40,699 nt of DNA from the NCBI GenBank assembly GCA_900321605.1, contig ONWR01000032.1:1-40699 (forward strand). The letters are read 5' to 3'. Source of the DNA: an uncultured Bacteroidales bacterium. GTDB lineage: Bacteria; Bacteroidota; Bacteroidia; Bacteroidales; Paludibacteraceae. Of this stretch, positions 1-7,776 are shown in pieces. The notes below the pieces were generated by a model. It saw nothing but the letters and a program-made list of their open reading frames with translations. It was not told the origin of the DNA and searched no databases. A program made the translations under genes and the position numbers. Every line of letters starts with the position of its first letter. Position 1 is the first letter of the stretch.

Positions 1-2
1 GT

Positions 3-1502
3 GGACTGGCTCCCCGCGACTCCATCTACGACGTCATCATCGAAGAGCTGCAAGAGGTGGAGCCTCTGATGAATCCTGTAGGTGCCGACAAGCGTTATTT
101 CTCACAGACATACGTAGACGCTCTGATTGGCCGTATGGCTCTTGAGGCTGGTGGCTACCAGACTCGCCGCGGTGACATGAAGTACGTAGACGGCAATGGC
201 AATGCCTTGACCTTCGAGAATATTGGTAGCGAGAACAATGGTGCCACTTACGGTCGCCGTTCCGACTGGCGGACACTCTACCAGACCGCCAAGGAGTATT
301 TCCAAAAGGCTATTGACCATGCCGGTACCGCTAAGCTGTCGCCCAACTACCACGATTTCTTCGACCAGTTGCACGGCAACGATGCTGCCTATGCTGACGA
401 GTCTATCTATGAAGAGCCCTTCCAGCAGGGTGCCAGCGGCAACGATCCCCGTCCTTACTCTCTGGGACGTCCTTCTGCCGGAGGTAGCTCCAACAACTAT
501 CCTTGCAAGAACTATGGCCAGGGACGTATCAATCCCGCTTTCTACTACGGCGTTTTTGACCCGCAGGACAAACGGCGCGACGTAGCCATCACCATCTCCG
601 GTTCAGACGGAGCCGGACACGAGAAACTGATTCCTTTCGTGCCTAACTCCAAAGCCTCAGGTGGAGGACTGTCCTTCAATAAATGGGACGAAAACCGGCA
701 AAACCACCCTTGGACGTCAGCACAACGTATGTCCGGCATCAACGGACCCTATATGCGTCTCTCAGAGATGTACCTCGGCTACGCAGAAGCATGCGCAGCA
801 TTGGGCGAAGACGGAGAAGCAAGAAAATACTTGGACTTGATCCGTAACCGCGCTTTCGGCTCTGCCGCTAAAGCCAAAACGGACGCTTTCATCGCACAAG
901 AAGGCTCGTTGCTGAATGCAATCATTCAGGAACGCGGATTTGAGTTCGCCGGAGAAGGAGACAGACGTTTTACCCTCATCCGTACAGGATTGCTGCCTCA
1001 GAAAATCCAATTCATCAAGGAGCTGACTCGCAACATGATCAATGGTCTCAAAACGAGCGGTCAATATACCTTCGAGAACGGAAACACCATCTCCGACTCC
1101 ATCTACACCAAAATGGTGGATGCCAAACAAGAAATAGGCTACCGTCTTACCGCGCAATGCCCCGAAGGCAAAGAGGATGATCCACTGCTCTACCCGGGAT
1201 GGAGAGGACAGAACGACAACTGGGAGAAGTTCGGCTGCAAGTATGCAGACGGCACGAAAACCAATCTCGCGGTCAAAGGACTCTTCAAAGCATTGGAGAA
1301 CGATGAGATCAACACCCTGCTTTCGGAAGGCTACAAAGCTCAAGCATGGGGTGCCGACATCGTCAAATACGAAGATGAGTATTACACCTATCTCTTCTAC
1401 GACTACGACTACACCCGTGCCCCTATCTACCTCTGGCCCTTCACTCCTCAGATCCTCCACGCCGGAGGCTTCACCAACGGCTACGGCTTCAAGAACAACT
1501 AA
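3..1502 (+). CDS. SusD/RagB-family outer-membrane glycan-binding lipoprotein, C-terminal part
   Basis: The reading frame is open from the window edge, so the signal peptide and N-terminus lie upstream. The visible part has SusD features: the helical stretch before RYFSQTYVDALIGRMALEAG (TPR-like region), the motif MRLSEMYLGYAEACAALGE around residues 235-255 counted from the GTG at 57, and RNRAF followed by IIQERGFEFAGEGDRRF, the usual C-terminal SusD_RagB signature. SusD proteins sit on the cell surface and cap a SusC TonB-dependent transporter that imports glycans or peptides; the susC partner would be expected just upstream, outside the window. The gene ends directly in a strong terminator, so it is the last gene of its operon. 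The substrate cannot be told from this fragment. Confidence 0.9.
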   Translation, partial: GLAPRDSIYDVIIEELQEVEPLMNPVGADKRYFSQTYVDALIGRMALEAGGYQTRRGDMKYVDGNGNALTFENIGSENNGATYGRRSDWRTLYQTAKEYFQKAIDHAGTAKLSPNYHDFFDQLHGNDAAYADESIYEEPFQQGASGNDPRPYSLGRPSAGGSSNNYPCKNYGQGRINPAFYYGVFDPQDKRRDVAITISGSDGAGHEKLIPFVPNSKASGGGLSFNKWDENRQNHPWTSAQRMSGINGPYMRLSEMYLGYAEACAALGEDGEARKYLDLIRNRAFGSAAKAKTDAFIAQEGSLLNAIIQERGFEFAGEGDRRFTLIRTGLLPQKIQFIKELTRNMINGLKTSGQYTFENGNTISDSIYTKMVDAKQEIGYRLTAQCPEGKEDDPLLYPGWRGQNDNWEKFGCKYADGTKTNLAVKGLFKALENDEINTLLSEGYKAQAWGADIVKYEDEYYTYLFYDYDYTRAPIYLWPFTPQILHAGGFTNGYGFKNN

Positions 1503-1503
1503 G

Positions 1504-1528
1504 AAAAAAGCGCCTCGTGCGCTTTTTT
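1504..1528 (+). terminator. Rho-independent terminator of the susD operon
   Basis: A perfect hairpin with stem AAAAAAGCGC, loop CTCGT and stem GCGCTTTTTT starts two bases after the susD stop codon and ends in a run of T. Confidence 0.9.
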
Positions 1529-1557
1529 TACGTTCATTTTTCAGTCAAAAAATGTTG

Positions 1558-1565
1558 TACCTTTG
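1558..1565 (+). promoter_or_regulatory. Bacteroidetes-type -7 box (TACCTTTG)
   Basis: TACCTTTG matches the TAnnTTTG consensus and lies 23 bases before the ATG at 1589. There is no clear TTTG at the -33 position, so the promoter is weaker in form than others in this window. Confidence 0.55.
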
Positions 1566-1588
1566 CAAGCCTTATTGAAAAATACGCT

Positions 1589-1861
1589 ATGCCGGTAACG
1601 AAACAAAAACTCATACGACACTACGCCATGGACCGATGTTTGAGAAATCAGACACGGCGGTACTACATTGAGGATTTGTTGGCGGAATGCAATAAAGCGC
1701 TGGAAGCAAACTCGTCAGTCGCAACTGACGAATCACAATCGACAATTACGATTGCCGAATGTTCGTCCGCAAAATCGGCAGTCGTAACTGCCGAATTACA
1801 AACCATTGATAATAAAGTTGATATTTATCACAACTTCTCAACAAATTATCCGCACGTTTAA
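1589..1861 (+). pseudogene. Truncated N-terminus of a WYL-type regulator (90 aa)
   Basis: Residues 1-43 (KLIRHYAMDRCLRN, then RRYYIEDLLAECNKALEA) resemble the N-terminal helix-turn-helix of Bacteroidales WYL-domain transcription factors. The normal continuation (rest of the winged helix, WYL and WCX domains) is absent. After residue 43 the frame instead runs through three perfect palindromes, giving a Ser/Thr/Ala/Glu-rich tail of low complexity. I chose the ATG at 1589 because it follows the -7 box at 1558-1565; the longer upstream reading frame would begin inside the terminator. The stop codon overlaps the next ATG by one base. It is probably a remnant, though it still has a promoter. An intact WYL gene lies 5 kb downstream. 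Confidence 0.5.
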
Positions 1862-2084
1862 TGGAACGGTATGGAGCTGATTGGACGTACGACACGCTAA
1901 AAAGATGCCGTTTCTTCTATCAATCATATGCTAATGCTTCAAGTGGAGCAACGCCGTTGCCCCAATTAGAAAATCACGTCGAAACGTCTGATTCTAAAGA
2001 AGTTACAAATTCTGGCAACGTCGTTGCCACAATTCAATATTTTGACACGATTTATATTTGCAGAGTTTCGAAAACGAGACTCTG
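1713..2084. repeat. Array of six different short palindromes
   Basis: Perfect or near-perfect hairpins lie at 1713-1730 (CGTCAGT/ACTGACG), 1736-1754 (CAATCG/CGATTG), 1775-1794 (TCGGCAGT/ACTGCCGA), 1948-1960 (GCAACG/CGTTGC), 2013-2029 (TGGCAACG/CGTTGCCA) and 2061-2084 (CAGAGTTTCG/CGAGACTCTG with one G-T pair). Several share a CAGT or CAACG-type core but the stems differ. The last one is followed by TCTTTTG and may terminate transcription from the promoter at 1558. Confidence 0.8.
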
Positions 2085-2100
2085 TCTTTTGTTTCTATAA
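1861..2100 (+). pseudogene. Fragment of a DUF1016 (YhcG-like) protein
   Basis: The first 25 residues (ERYGADWTYDTLKRCRFFYQ) resemble the segment in the DUF1016 N-terminal domain that usually reads like FGKGFSxxNLxxMRxFY. The conserved region before it and the PDDEXK nuclease domain after it are missing. Two palindromes (1948-1960 and 2013-2029) lie inside the frame, and the end of the frame runs through a terminator-like hairpin (2061-2084, followed by TCTTTTG), so the last 15 or so residues are unlikely to be a natural protein end. I read it as a decayed fragment; a short expressed peptide cannot be excluded. Confidence 0.45.
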
Positions 2101-2120
2101 AAATGCAGATTTTTTAGTAC

Positions 2121-2157
2121 CTCGGACACATTTTGTCCGTCTTGTGTAGTAATTTTG
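2121..2157 (+). promoter_or_regulatory. Operator-promoter with inverted repeat CGGACA-N5-TGTCCG
   Basis: The inverted repeat occupies 2123-2139 and the -7 box TAATTTTG is at 2150-2157. The repeat is centred close to -33, where the usual TTTG is missing. An almost identical block lies at 7777-7813, with the same spacing to its -7 box. This is the expected form of a site for a dimeric regulator; the WYL protein at 6861-7763 is the obvious candidate (inference). Confidence 0.75.
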
Positions 2158-2188
2158 CCGCCGAAATTAAAAATGAAAGGGCAAAATT

Positions 2189-2923
2189 ATGACAACAGAC
2201 AAAGATTTACGGTTTCTCTCTTCCTGTGAAAATGAGGATTTAAGAGTACTTTGCGACATCCTAACGCATGACCGTTTGGGTAACATCCGTATCACGGAAC
2301 AACTAACCGCCACCGACGAATACAACCGCAACTATCCGGAAGATATGTTGTTTCTCGTTCCGCAGATCAGTAACGAATTGCTGAAATATGGTTCTAATAC
2401 TCTCTCTACCTTTTGGCATAACGAACCGGATTCATACCAAACCGTGCTTCGCCGTGTCTGCAAGCAGATGGATGTAAGAACCATGGAGCAAGATAGTGTC
2501 ACGAAGATGGAGCGTAACCTGCTCACGTCGCTATGCCAAGACACGCTGAACAAGATGTCCGAGCGCGAATTAAGGCTGCTTGCTAACGAAAACGGCATCC
2601 CCGATAAAACGCTCACACGTCAGGCGTTAACAGCCGCGTTACTCATGGCTGTTCGTACCAGCAGAGCCGTTCTCACACGCATAGCTGCCCGTGTAATTCA
2701 GTATATTGTTGAGATTATCACTATCCGTGGCGTAGCAACTGCCGGAATAGAAACCGCCACACGTGCCGTAAGTAGCGCCTTGGGGCCTATCGGATGGATT
2801 GCTCTGGGCACATGGACGGTCTATGACATCACCTCACCGGCTTACCGCGTTTGTGTTCCTGCCGTGCTGCAAGTGGCATACATGCGTCTTAACCGTTTTG
2901 AAAAAGAAAGGAGGGTCGCATGA
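2189..2923 (+). CDS. YaaW/UPF0174 (DUF3944) family protein
   Basis: The 244-aa protein follows the layout of E. coli YaaW. The N-terminus (DLRFLSSCENEDLRVLCDIL) matches the DUF3944 pattern DLxFLxxCSNEDLxxLxxxL, with the LTHDRLGNIRITEQL element after it. The middle is helical. The C-terminus has a hydrophobic, Ala/Gly-rich region (about residues 155-215) and the family end motif AYRVCVPAVLQVAYMR. The biochemical role of the family is unknown to me. The start ATG lies 31 bases after the -7 box at 2150-2157. The stop overlaps the start of the M48 peptidase gene by four bases (ATGA), so the two are translationally coupled and probably work together, perhaps at a membrane. Confidence 0.8.
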   Translation: MTTDKDLRFLSSCENEDLRVLCDILTHDRLGNIRITEQLTATDEYNRNYPEDMLFLVPQISNELLKYGSNTLSTFWHNEPDSYQTVLRRVCKQMDVRTMEQDSVTKMERNLLTSLCQDTLNKMSERELRLLANENGIPDKTLTRQALTAALLMAVRTSRAVLTRIAARVIQYIVEIITIRGVATAGIETATRAVSSALGPIGWIALGTWTVYDITSPAYRVCVPAVLQVAYMRLNRFEKERRVA

Positions 2924-3714
2924 AAGCACGTCAGATCTTGCACCCTGCCGATGCAAAAGCATTGCAGGTGCTCAAACAAGAACGCGGATTCAACACGCTG
3001 ATTAAGTATTTCATGAAGGTTGGCGAGGAACGTATCATGCACGGAGAGAACCTCGGAACGATGCTTCGTGTATCGCCGAACAACATGCCGAAAGTATATA
3101 ACGCTTTTCAGGAAGTCGTTCACTGTGTCGGCATTGACGAACCGGAGTTGTATATCTACAATGACCCTGTGATGAACGCTTATACGTATGGCGACACGCG
3201 TATCTTTGTCGCCTTGAGCAGTTCGTTGGTGGAACGGCTCACCTTGCCCGAACTCAAAAGTATCATGGCGCATGAGTGCGGACATATCCTTTGCCGCCAC
3301 ACGCTCTACAAGACCGTCCTGCATATTATCGAAGATATGGGAAAAGCGGCACAAGTGATCACCGGCTCGCTTGCTTTTCCTGCCTATTGCGCTTTGCAGT
3401 ATTGGAACCGCATGAGTGAATACTCGGCTGACCGATGCGCGGCAGCAGTCGTCGGAGAACAGGTCTTTCAGTCCGCCCTCCTCAAACTCACGAGCGGTTT
3501 GTCGGACATACAAGGCGACCCATATCAGTTAGTCGAACAAGGCAAAAGATATTACGAAATGAAAAATGCTTCTTTCTTTGCCCGTGTGCAACAGGCTTGC
3601 CGCGAAATGTTTTACTCTCATCCGCAGAACTGCCAGCGTGCCTATGAAATAGACCGTTGGAAATCCTCTGCCAATTACCGCACGCTCGTTCGAGAAAATA
3701 TAGAAAATTTGTAA
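2920..3714 (+). CDS. M48-family zinc metallopeptidase
   Basis: The 264-aa protein has the gluzincin motif HECGH (residues 118-122, inside IMAHECGHIL) and the downstream glutamate ligand in EYSADR (E167), as in M48 peptidases such as HtpX and Oma1. It has no N-terminal transmembrane pair like HtpX; only a moderately hydrophobic stretch (about residues 140-158) lies between the zinc motifs, so it may be cytoplasmic or peripherally membrane-bound. It is coupled to the YaaW gene by an ATGA overlap. M48 enzymes usually cleave membrane or misfolded proteins. Pairing with YaaW behind a WYL-type operator suggests a regulated stress or defence role, which is inference. Confidence 0.85.
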   Translation: MKARQILHPADAKALQVLKQERGFNTLIKYFMKVGEERIMHGENLGTMLRVSPNNMPKVYNAFQEVVHCVGIDEPELYIYNDPVMNAYTYGDTRIFVALSSSLVERLTLPELKSIMAHECGHILCRHTLYKTVLHIIEDMGKAAQVITGSLAFPAYCALQYWNRMSEYSADRCAAAVVGEQVFQSALLKLTSGLSDIQGDPYQLVEQGKRYYEMKNASFFARVQQACREMFYSHPQNCQRAYEIDRWKSSANYRTLVRENIENL

Positions 3715-3739
3715 AAAAATGAGAAATAATGCTCCGAGA

Positions 3740-3771
3740 TTTGGTAAATTCAAAAAATTGTTGTAACTTTG
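3740..3771 (+). promoter_or_regulatory. Consensus promoter TTTG-N20-TAACTTTG
   Basis: TTTG at 3740-3743, a 20-base spacer and TAACTTTG at 3764-3771 match the Bacteroidetes consensus. It lies 26 bases after the M48 gene and starts a new transcript that would cover the candidate RNA at 3778-3994 and possibly the AT-rich cassette. Confidence 0.8.
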
Positions 3772-3777
3772 CAATCG

Positions 3778-3994
3778 TTTTGGAAAGAAACCCAAAACTT
3801 GAAGCGAATTTACTTTTGACCCGACAAACAGAAATCTGGTACATTTCCACAGAGGGGCAAAGAGTAACCGTTTCCGCGTATATGAATCTCAAGCAGATCT
3901 CATATATAGCGTGGAGCATTATTTCTCTTTGTTTCTGTTGGGTTTACCAGAGCCTTGTTTGCGACAAAGTTGAGTACTACTCTGCGCTTTTTTG
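3778..3994 (+). ncRNA. Candidate structured RNA (rod-like) or structured leader
   Basis: About 260 bases separate a consensus promoter from the next gene and fold into nested helices. 3925-3943 is one unbroken strand that can pair with three upstream segments in order: CAAAGAG (3858-3864), AACAGAAA (3827-3834) and ACCC (3819-3822). Inside it sits a long hairpin: TCCGCGTATATGAATCT (3873-3889) against 3895-3915 with only short bulges and the loop CAAGC. It ends in a branched hairpin region (3948-3984, CAGAG/CTCTG) followed by six T (3988-3993), a plausible terminator. The shape recalls rod-like RNAs such as 6S RNA, but I cannot assign a family. It could also be a regulatory leader of the downstream cassette. 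Confidence 0.5.
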
Positions 3995-4032
3995 TAGAAG
4001 AACACAAATAATAACTTTAAATAACAACCATT

Positions 4033-4203
4033 ATGAGTAGTATATTGGAAATAGCTGCAGGTAATAATGCAGAAAAATACTTAAAGAATTCTGTTAAACA
4101 TTTCAAAGAAAAGAAATATGTTGAAGGTATAAAAGATATCGGTATATCAGCTGGATGCTTTGCTGGTTTACTAGCAAAAGAGTTGCTAAAACATAGAAGA
4201 TAG
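4033..4203 (+). CDS. Small helical protein, 56 aa, unknown function
   Basis: ATG at 4033 opens a 56-codon frame ending with TAG at 4201-4203. The protein starts MSSILEIAAG, has a Lys-rich middle (KHFKEKKYVEGIKD) and a C-terminal amphipathic or hydrophobic helix (ISAGCFAGLLAKELL) ending in HRR. Codon use is AT-rich like the two genes that follow, 101 bases downstream, so it probably belongs to the same cassette. No family is recognised. A small membrane-associated or antitoxin-like partner is possible but unproven. Confidence 0.55.
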   Translation: MSSILEIAAGNNAEKYLKNSVKHFKEKKYVEGIKDIGISAGCFAGLLAKELLKHRR

Positions 4204-4304
4204 TAATATATCTGAACAATTGGTCGAAACGAAATAGTATCTTGCAGGAAGAAGTGCCAGTATTGCAGGAGTGATAAAATAGGTAAATAATATATTTACG
4301 AATT

Positions 4305-5747
4305 ATGGACACAGAATGTAAATTAGTGGTTGTAGGTCAAGGATCTAATATTCCACAAGGTAATGATCGGATTGAGTATGCAATAGAAAGTGCAAAATTA
4401 GAGATTTTATCGCTTGAAGAAACGATTAATTCTTTAGAAAACATCAAGCCAGACTGTGATAAAATCGACTATGCATTAGCTGCCAGTTCTGGTTGTTTAT
4501 GTGGTATCATAGATATTTTCCTTGTTGGAAAACCTGGTGAATCTCCACTGGGAAATGTAACGGACAAATGGTTCGAGAAAAAAGTTTGCATTTTTGCTAA
4601 ACTATGCGGATGGAAAGGACCTAAAAATGCTACTACAAACCCCGTGAAATCCGCTATTGGTTTTTTAGAACGTCATTTTAAGGTGCCATATGACCAAACA
4701 GGAACTAATGTTCAGGGAGGATATATATTAGGACTTGATTTGTCCCCTAAATCACATCATTTCAAGTCTCTTGCACATAATCCCACTTTGTTAGGCTTAT
4801 TTTTTTCAATACTAGACCAATTTACACTATCTTCTCATTTTGTCGGTAATGGACAACTCATCGAACTTGTTAATGTAGGGGAAACATTCGAATTAAAAGG
4901 TAGCAATGTTCCAGCTAAAATCTGGTGTGGTTTTGTTAATTGGCTTGGTCATCTGCATTCTGATATTGCCGGTTCGTCTGGAGGCAAAGGCAGAGGGATG
5001 GGGATTCCTTCTCCAATTTGGGCATGGACTAATAATATTATCGCTATCAAGGCGAAATTAAACATTCCTATTTCTGACATAAACAAGAATCTTAACGAGT
5101 TAGCAACTGAATTGTTTAATCAAGGTTATGACGCTAGGTTCCAAACAACGCAAGCAATACCTGTTTTTATTAATAGTTTACTCGTAAGAATGTTTTATTC
5201 GGTAAGGAGACTTTTAAAGTATTATTCGTGTACTACACCAGAAGAACGATCCTTCAAAGAAATGTGGACTGCAATTAAACCATTCTCTAACCCTACAATA
5301 GGAAGGATGCTCTCAGTCGCCCATGGTACATTTTGCTTAATTGATGTTTCTGATGCTACTATTAGAGCTGTTGCTTCAGGGGGTGGAACGTTTAATCCAG
5401 TTGAATTTTGTTTAAGGCTTAATGTAATTGGTATAGGACGATTCTCAGTATCTTTGTATGGGGAGGCGAAACGGGCAATAAGCTATCACAAAGCAGAACA
5501 AGATGCACTTTTTGCACAAAATGAAAAGTTAATACTTGAAAATTACATCGAGGGTCTAAAGGCATTACAAGAATATTATGACGATGCCGAGGATTACACA
5601 TGGATTTTTGATTTGCAGACAGGGAATTACACGTCTGCATTAGAGAAGACGGTCAGCATGGCAATTCGACGTGGAGTCACGAAGGATAAATTGCTAAATA
5701 ATAAAACAGAAGGAGATAATTATTTTAACCATGAAAATCTTAAGTAA
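4305..5747 (+). CDS. Conserved-looking protein of unknown function, 480 aa
   Basis: I do not recognise a named domain. The N-terminus (residues 20-55) is a Glu/Leu-rich helix, followed by a Cys/Gly-rich segment (SSGCLCGIIDIFLVGKPGES, about 66-85). The middle has a Trp- and Gly-rich stretch (WCGFVNWLGHLHSDIAGSSG, about 206-225) that looks like a conserved core. A small hydrophobic region lies at about 365-385 (LNVIGIGRFSVSLYGEA), and the C-terminus is helical and charged. Codon use is clearly more AT-rich than in the flanking YaaW/M48 and WYL genes. The last 17 bases overlap the next gene, so both proteins are probably made together and may interact. Confidence 0.8.
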   Translation: MDTECKLVVVGQGSNIPQGNDRIEYAIESAKLEILSLEETINSLENIKPDCDKIDYALAASSGCLCGIIDIFLVGKPGESPLGNVTDKWFEKKVCIFAKLCGWKGPKNATTNPVKSAIGFLERHFKVPYDQTGTNVQGGYILGLDLSPKSHHFKSLAHNPTLLGLFFSILDQFTLSSHFVGNGQLIELVNVGETFELKGSNVPAKIWCGFVNWLGHLHSDIAGSSGGKGRGMGIPSPIWAWTNNIIAIKAKLNIPISDINKNLNELATELFNQGYDARFQTTQAIPVFINSLLVRMFYSVRRLLKYYSCTTPEERSFKEMWTAIKPFSNPTIGRMLSVAHGTFCLIDVSDATIRAVASGGGTFNPVEFCLRLNVIGIGRFSVSLYGEAKRAISYHKAEQDALFAQNEKLILENYIEGLKALQEYYDDAEDYTWIFDLQTGNYTSALEKTVSMAIRRGVTKDKLLNNKTEGDNYFNHENLK

Positions 5748-6849
5748 AAAAATCAGTAAACTGGAAGAAGCTAAACATCAATTAGATATAATGATTGATA
5801 AGGCTCACAATTTAATGCTAGAGTTGGGAACTTGCTCATATGGGTTATTTAATGACTTGCGTATCCTTCAATCTCAAATTGATGACATCAGACATGTCCC
5901 TCATGAAGAACATCTAAAATATCAACGAAGTAAAGATATTAGTCGAAGTTGGTATTCAAAAATGAATAAGATTGTTAAAGACTATAATTCTCAAATTAAG
6001 ATTGAGAAAAAAAGTGGTATTGTAGGGGCTGGAATAGGAGTAGGAATTGCTGCGATGGGACCTACTGCTGCTATGGGTATAGCTACGACATTTGGCGTGG
6101 CGTCAACGGGAACAGCTATTTCATCATTAAGTGGAGCAGCAGCCGTTAATGCCGCATTGGCATGGTTGGGAGGAGGTGCTTTGGCTGCAGGTGGCGGTGG
6201 CATGGCGGCAGGTAGTGCTTTTATATCATTAACAGGTCCTGTCGGATGGACAATCGCCGGGATTGCGCTAACTGTGAGTGGAATAGCATATTGGGTGTCA
6301 AAGTCAAACAGAGATACGTTAGAGAGAATATTCTTATTGATTAATAAGCGTGACAAAAAAAAGTATAAAAATGCTATCTTAGACTATGAAGAACGTATAA
6401 AACGTGTAAAGCATGAGACGGAAATACTTAATGAAGGGATTAAAAAGATAGGAACATATGGTGTAGATTATAAAACTATGACAGAAGAAATGCAATATAA
6501 TCTAATCAATTATTTCAATCAAATGCAATCGTCGACGTCATTATTAGTTGATCCTATTCGAGCTCTATTACCTGATTTTACAGAAAATGATTTTGATATG
6601 TTCATCGAGAAGCATCAAAACCTCAAACAATACAAAGCACAACAAAACCTCATTGTTGGTTTAGTGAATTTATTATATCTTATACGTACTAATAAGTCTG
6701 AGCGGAATTTAATTGCAAAAACATTTAGAAAGGACAAAGATTTTTGCGAAAAGATGAAATTAAAAGATGCAGATGTCCTAAATGAAGATTTGATGAATAT
6801 TGTTCAAAAAATATTGAATTGGAGCTATAAAAATAAGAAGAAAAACTGA
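5731..6849 (+). CDS. Glycine/alanine-rich membrane-inserting protein, 372 aa
   Basis: Residues 1-90 are helical and charged (coiled-coil-like). About residues 93-190 form a long Gly/Ala-rich hydrophobic block with several GxxxG-type patterns, including the stretch ALAWLGGGALAAGGGGMAAG and ending in TGPVGWTIAGIALTVSGIAY. The remainder (190-372) is helical and Lys/Glu-rich. Such glycine-zipper blocks occur in pore-forming or membrane-remodelling proteins. The start overlaps the 480-aa gene by 17 bases, with GGAG located 14 bases upstream of the ATG. AT-rich like its partner. A membrane effector held in check by its neighbour is a reasonable hypothesis; function is not established. Confidence 0.8.
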   Translation: MKILSKKISKLEEAKHQLDIMIDKAHNLMLELGTCSYGLFNDLRILQSQIDDIRHVPHEEHLKYQRSKDISRSWYSKMNKIVKDYNSQIKIEKKSGIVGAGIGVGIAAMGPTAAMGIATTFGVASTGTAISSLSGAAAVNAALAWLGGGALAAGGGGMAAGSAFISLTGPVGWTIAGIALTVSGIAYWVSKSNRDTLERIFLLINKRDKKKYKNAILDYEERIKRVKHETEILNEGIKKIGTYGVDYKTMTEEMQYNLINYFNQMQSSTSLLVDPIRALLPDFTENDFDMFIEKHQNLKQYKAQQNLIVGLVNLLYLIRTNKSERNLIAKTFRKDKDFCEKMKLKDADVLNEDLMNIVQKILNWSYKNKKKN

Positions 6850-6860
6850 TTTGTAATATT

Positions 6861-7763
6861 ATGTCCAAACTCCAGAAATGCCTATATCTCATCGACCTGC
6901 TTGAACGCAGAGGACCGATGACGCTCAAAGAGATCAATGAGCACTACCGCTATTCGTCCTTATACGAAAGCGATATACAGCCGCGCACGTTCTTGCGGTA
7001 CAAGGATTATATTCTGCTCAATTTCCCTTGCTACATTGAGTACAATGCCGCCACGCAGAAATACTACTTGATCAAGAACGACTACAACAAAGGCAATCAG
7101 TCGCTCTATGAGTATCTGCTTTCAGCTTTTCATATTGAAGGCATGTCCGAGTTGGCTATCAAGCATCGCGACCGGATCATGCTGACCGATTCGCCAACAG
7201 GCATTGTAAACGTGCAGCCTATATTGGAAGCTATTGACGCAAACAAAGGCATTGAGTTTGACTATTGGTCGTTCAACAAGCAGACCAAGAAACACTTGGT
7301 GGCTATTCCGTATTTCTTGCGCACATGGGAAAGGCGTTGGTATCTGGTGGCAGAGCCGGACAACCACCACCACGGGCAATCGGTTTTTGCGCTCGAACGC
7401 ATGGAGAACATAGCCCTTACGGAGAACGAAATGCAACCGTCTTCCAATATCTCCGTGCAGGACTATTTCAAAGGCAGTTTTGGCATCAACCACAGCGACG
7501 AACAAGTGCCTGTCACTATCCGTATTCGCGTTTATGGCACGCAAGCGGACTATGTGCGCGCATTGCCTATCCATGAATCACAACGTGAGATAGAACAAAC
7601 CGACGAGTGGACGGACTTTGAAATGGATCTCGTTCCGTGCTATAATTTCTATCAGCAACTTCTCTGGCATCGTGAGAAACTGGAAGTCCTCTCTCCATCC
7701 TCCGTCCGCGACGAACTACAAACCATCATCCGCCAAATTCTATTGAATTACGATAAAAAATAA
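6861..7763 (+). CDS. WYL-domain transcriptional regulator
   Basis: The 300-aa protein has an N-terminal winged helix-turn-helix (about residues 1-75: LDLLERRGPMTLKEINEHY-like start, then PRTFLRYKDYI), a WYL domain (about 120-195) with the literal signature W160-Y161-L162 in RRWYLVAEPD, and a C-terminal WCX region (about 215-295). WYL regulators bind nucleic-acid ligands and often control phage-defence genes. It starts 11 bases after the 372-aa gene, yet its base composition is higher in GC, like the YaaW/M48 pair rather than the AT-rich cassette. It is the best candidate to bind the CGGACA-N5-TGTCCG sites at 2121 and 7777. Confidence 0.88.
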   Translation: MSKLQKCLYLIDLLERRGPMTLKEINEHYRYSSLYESDIQPRTFLRYKDYILLNFPCYIEYNAATQKYYLIKNDYNKGNQSLYEYLLSAFHIEGMSELAIKHRDRIMLTDSPTGIVNVQPILEAIDANKGIEFDYWSFNKQTKKHLVAIPYFLRTWERRWYLVAEPDNHHHGQSVFALERMENIALTENEMQPSSNISVQDYFKGSFGINHSDEQVPVTIRIRVYGTQADYVRALPIHESQREIEQTDEWTDFEMDLVPCYNFYQQLLWHREKLEVLSPSSVRDELQTIIRQILLNYDKK

Positions 7764-7776
7764 ACTTTCTTTCCCC

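Noticed and set aside
762-1460. Long open frame on the minus strand of susD
   Set aside because: It is a codon-shadow of the clearly supported SusD protein and has no homology-like motifs.
1713-2084. CRISPR array
   Set aside because: The palindromes differ in sequence and spacing; there are no identical repeats and no cas genes.
3729-4040. 103-aa plus-strand frame in the structured RNA region
   Set aside because: It starts before the likely transcription start, is Cys/Ile-rich without domain pattern, and lies over strongly paired helices.
5991-6356. 121-aa minus-strand Ala/Pro-rich frame
   Set aside because: It is the complement of the Gly/Ala-rich membrane block of the 372-aa gene; low-complexity shadow.
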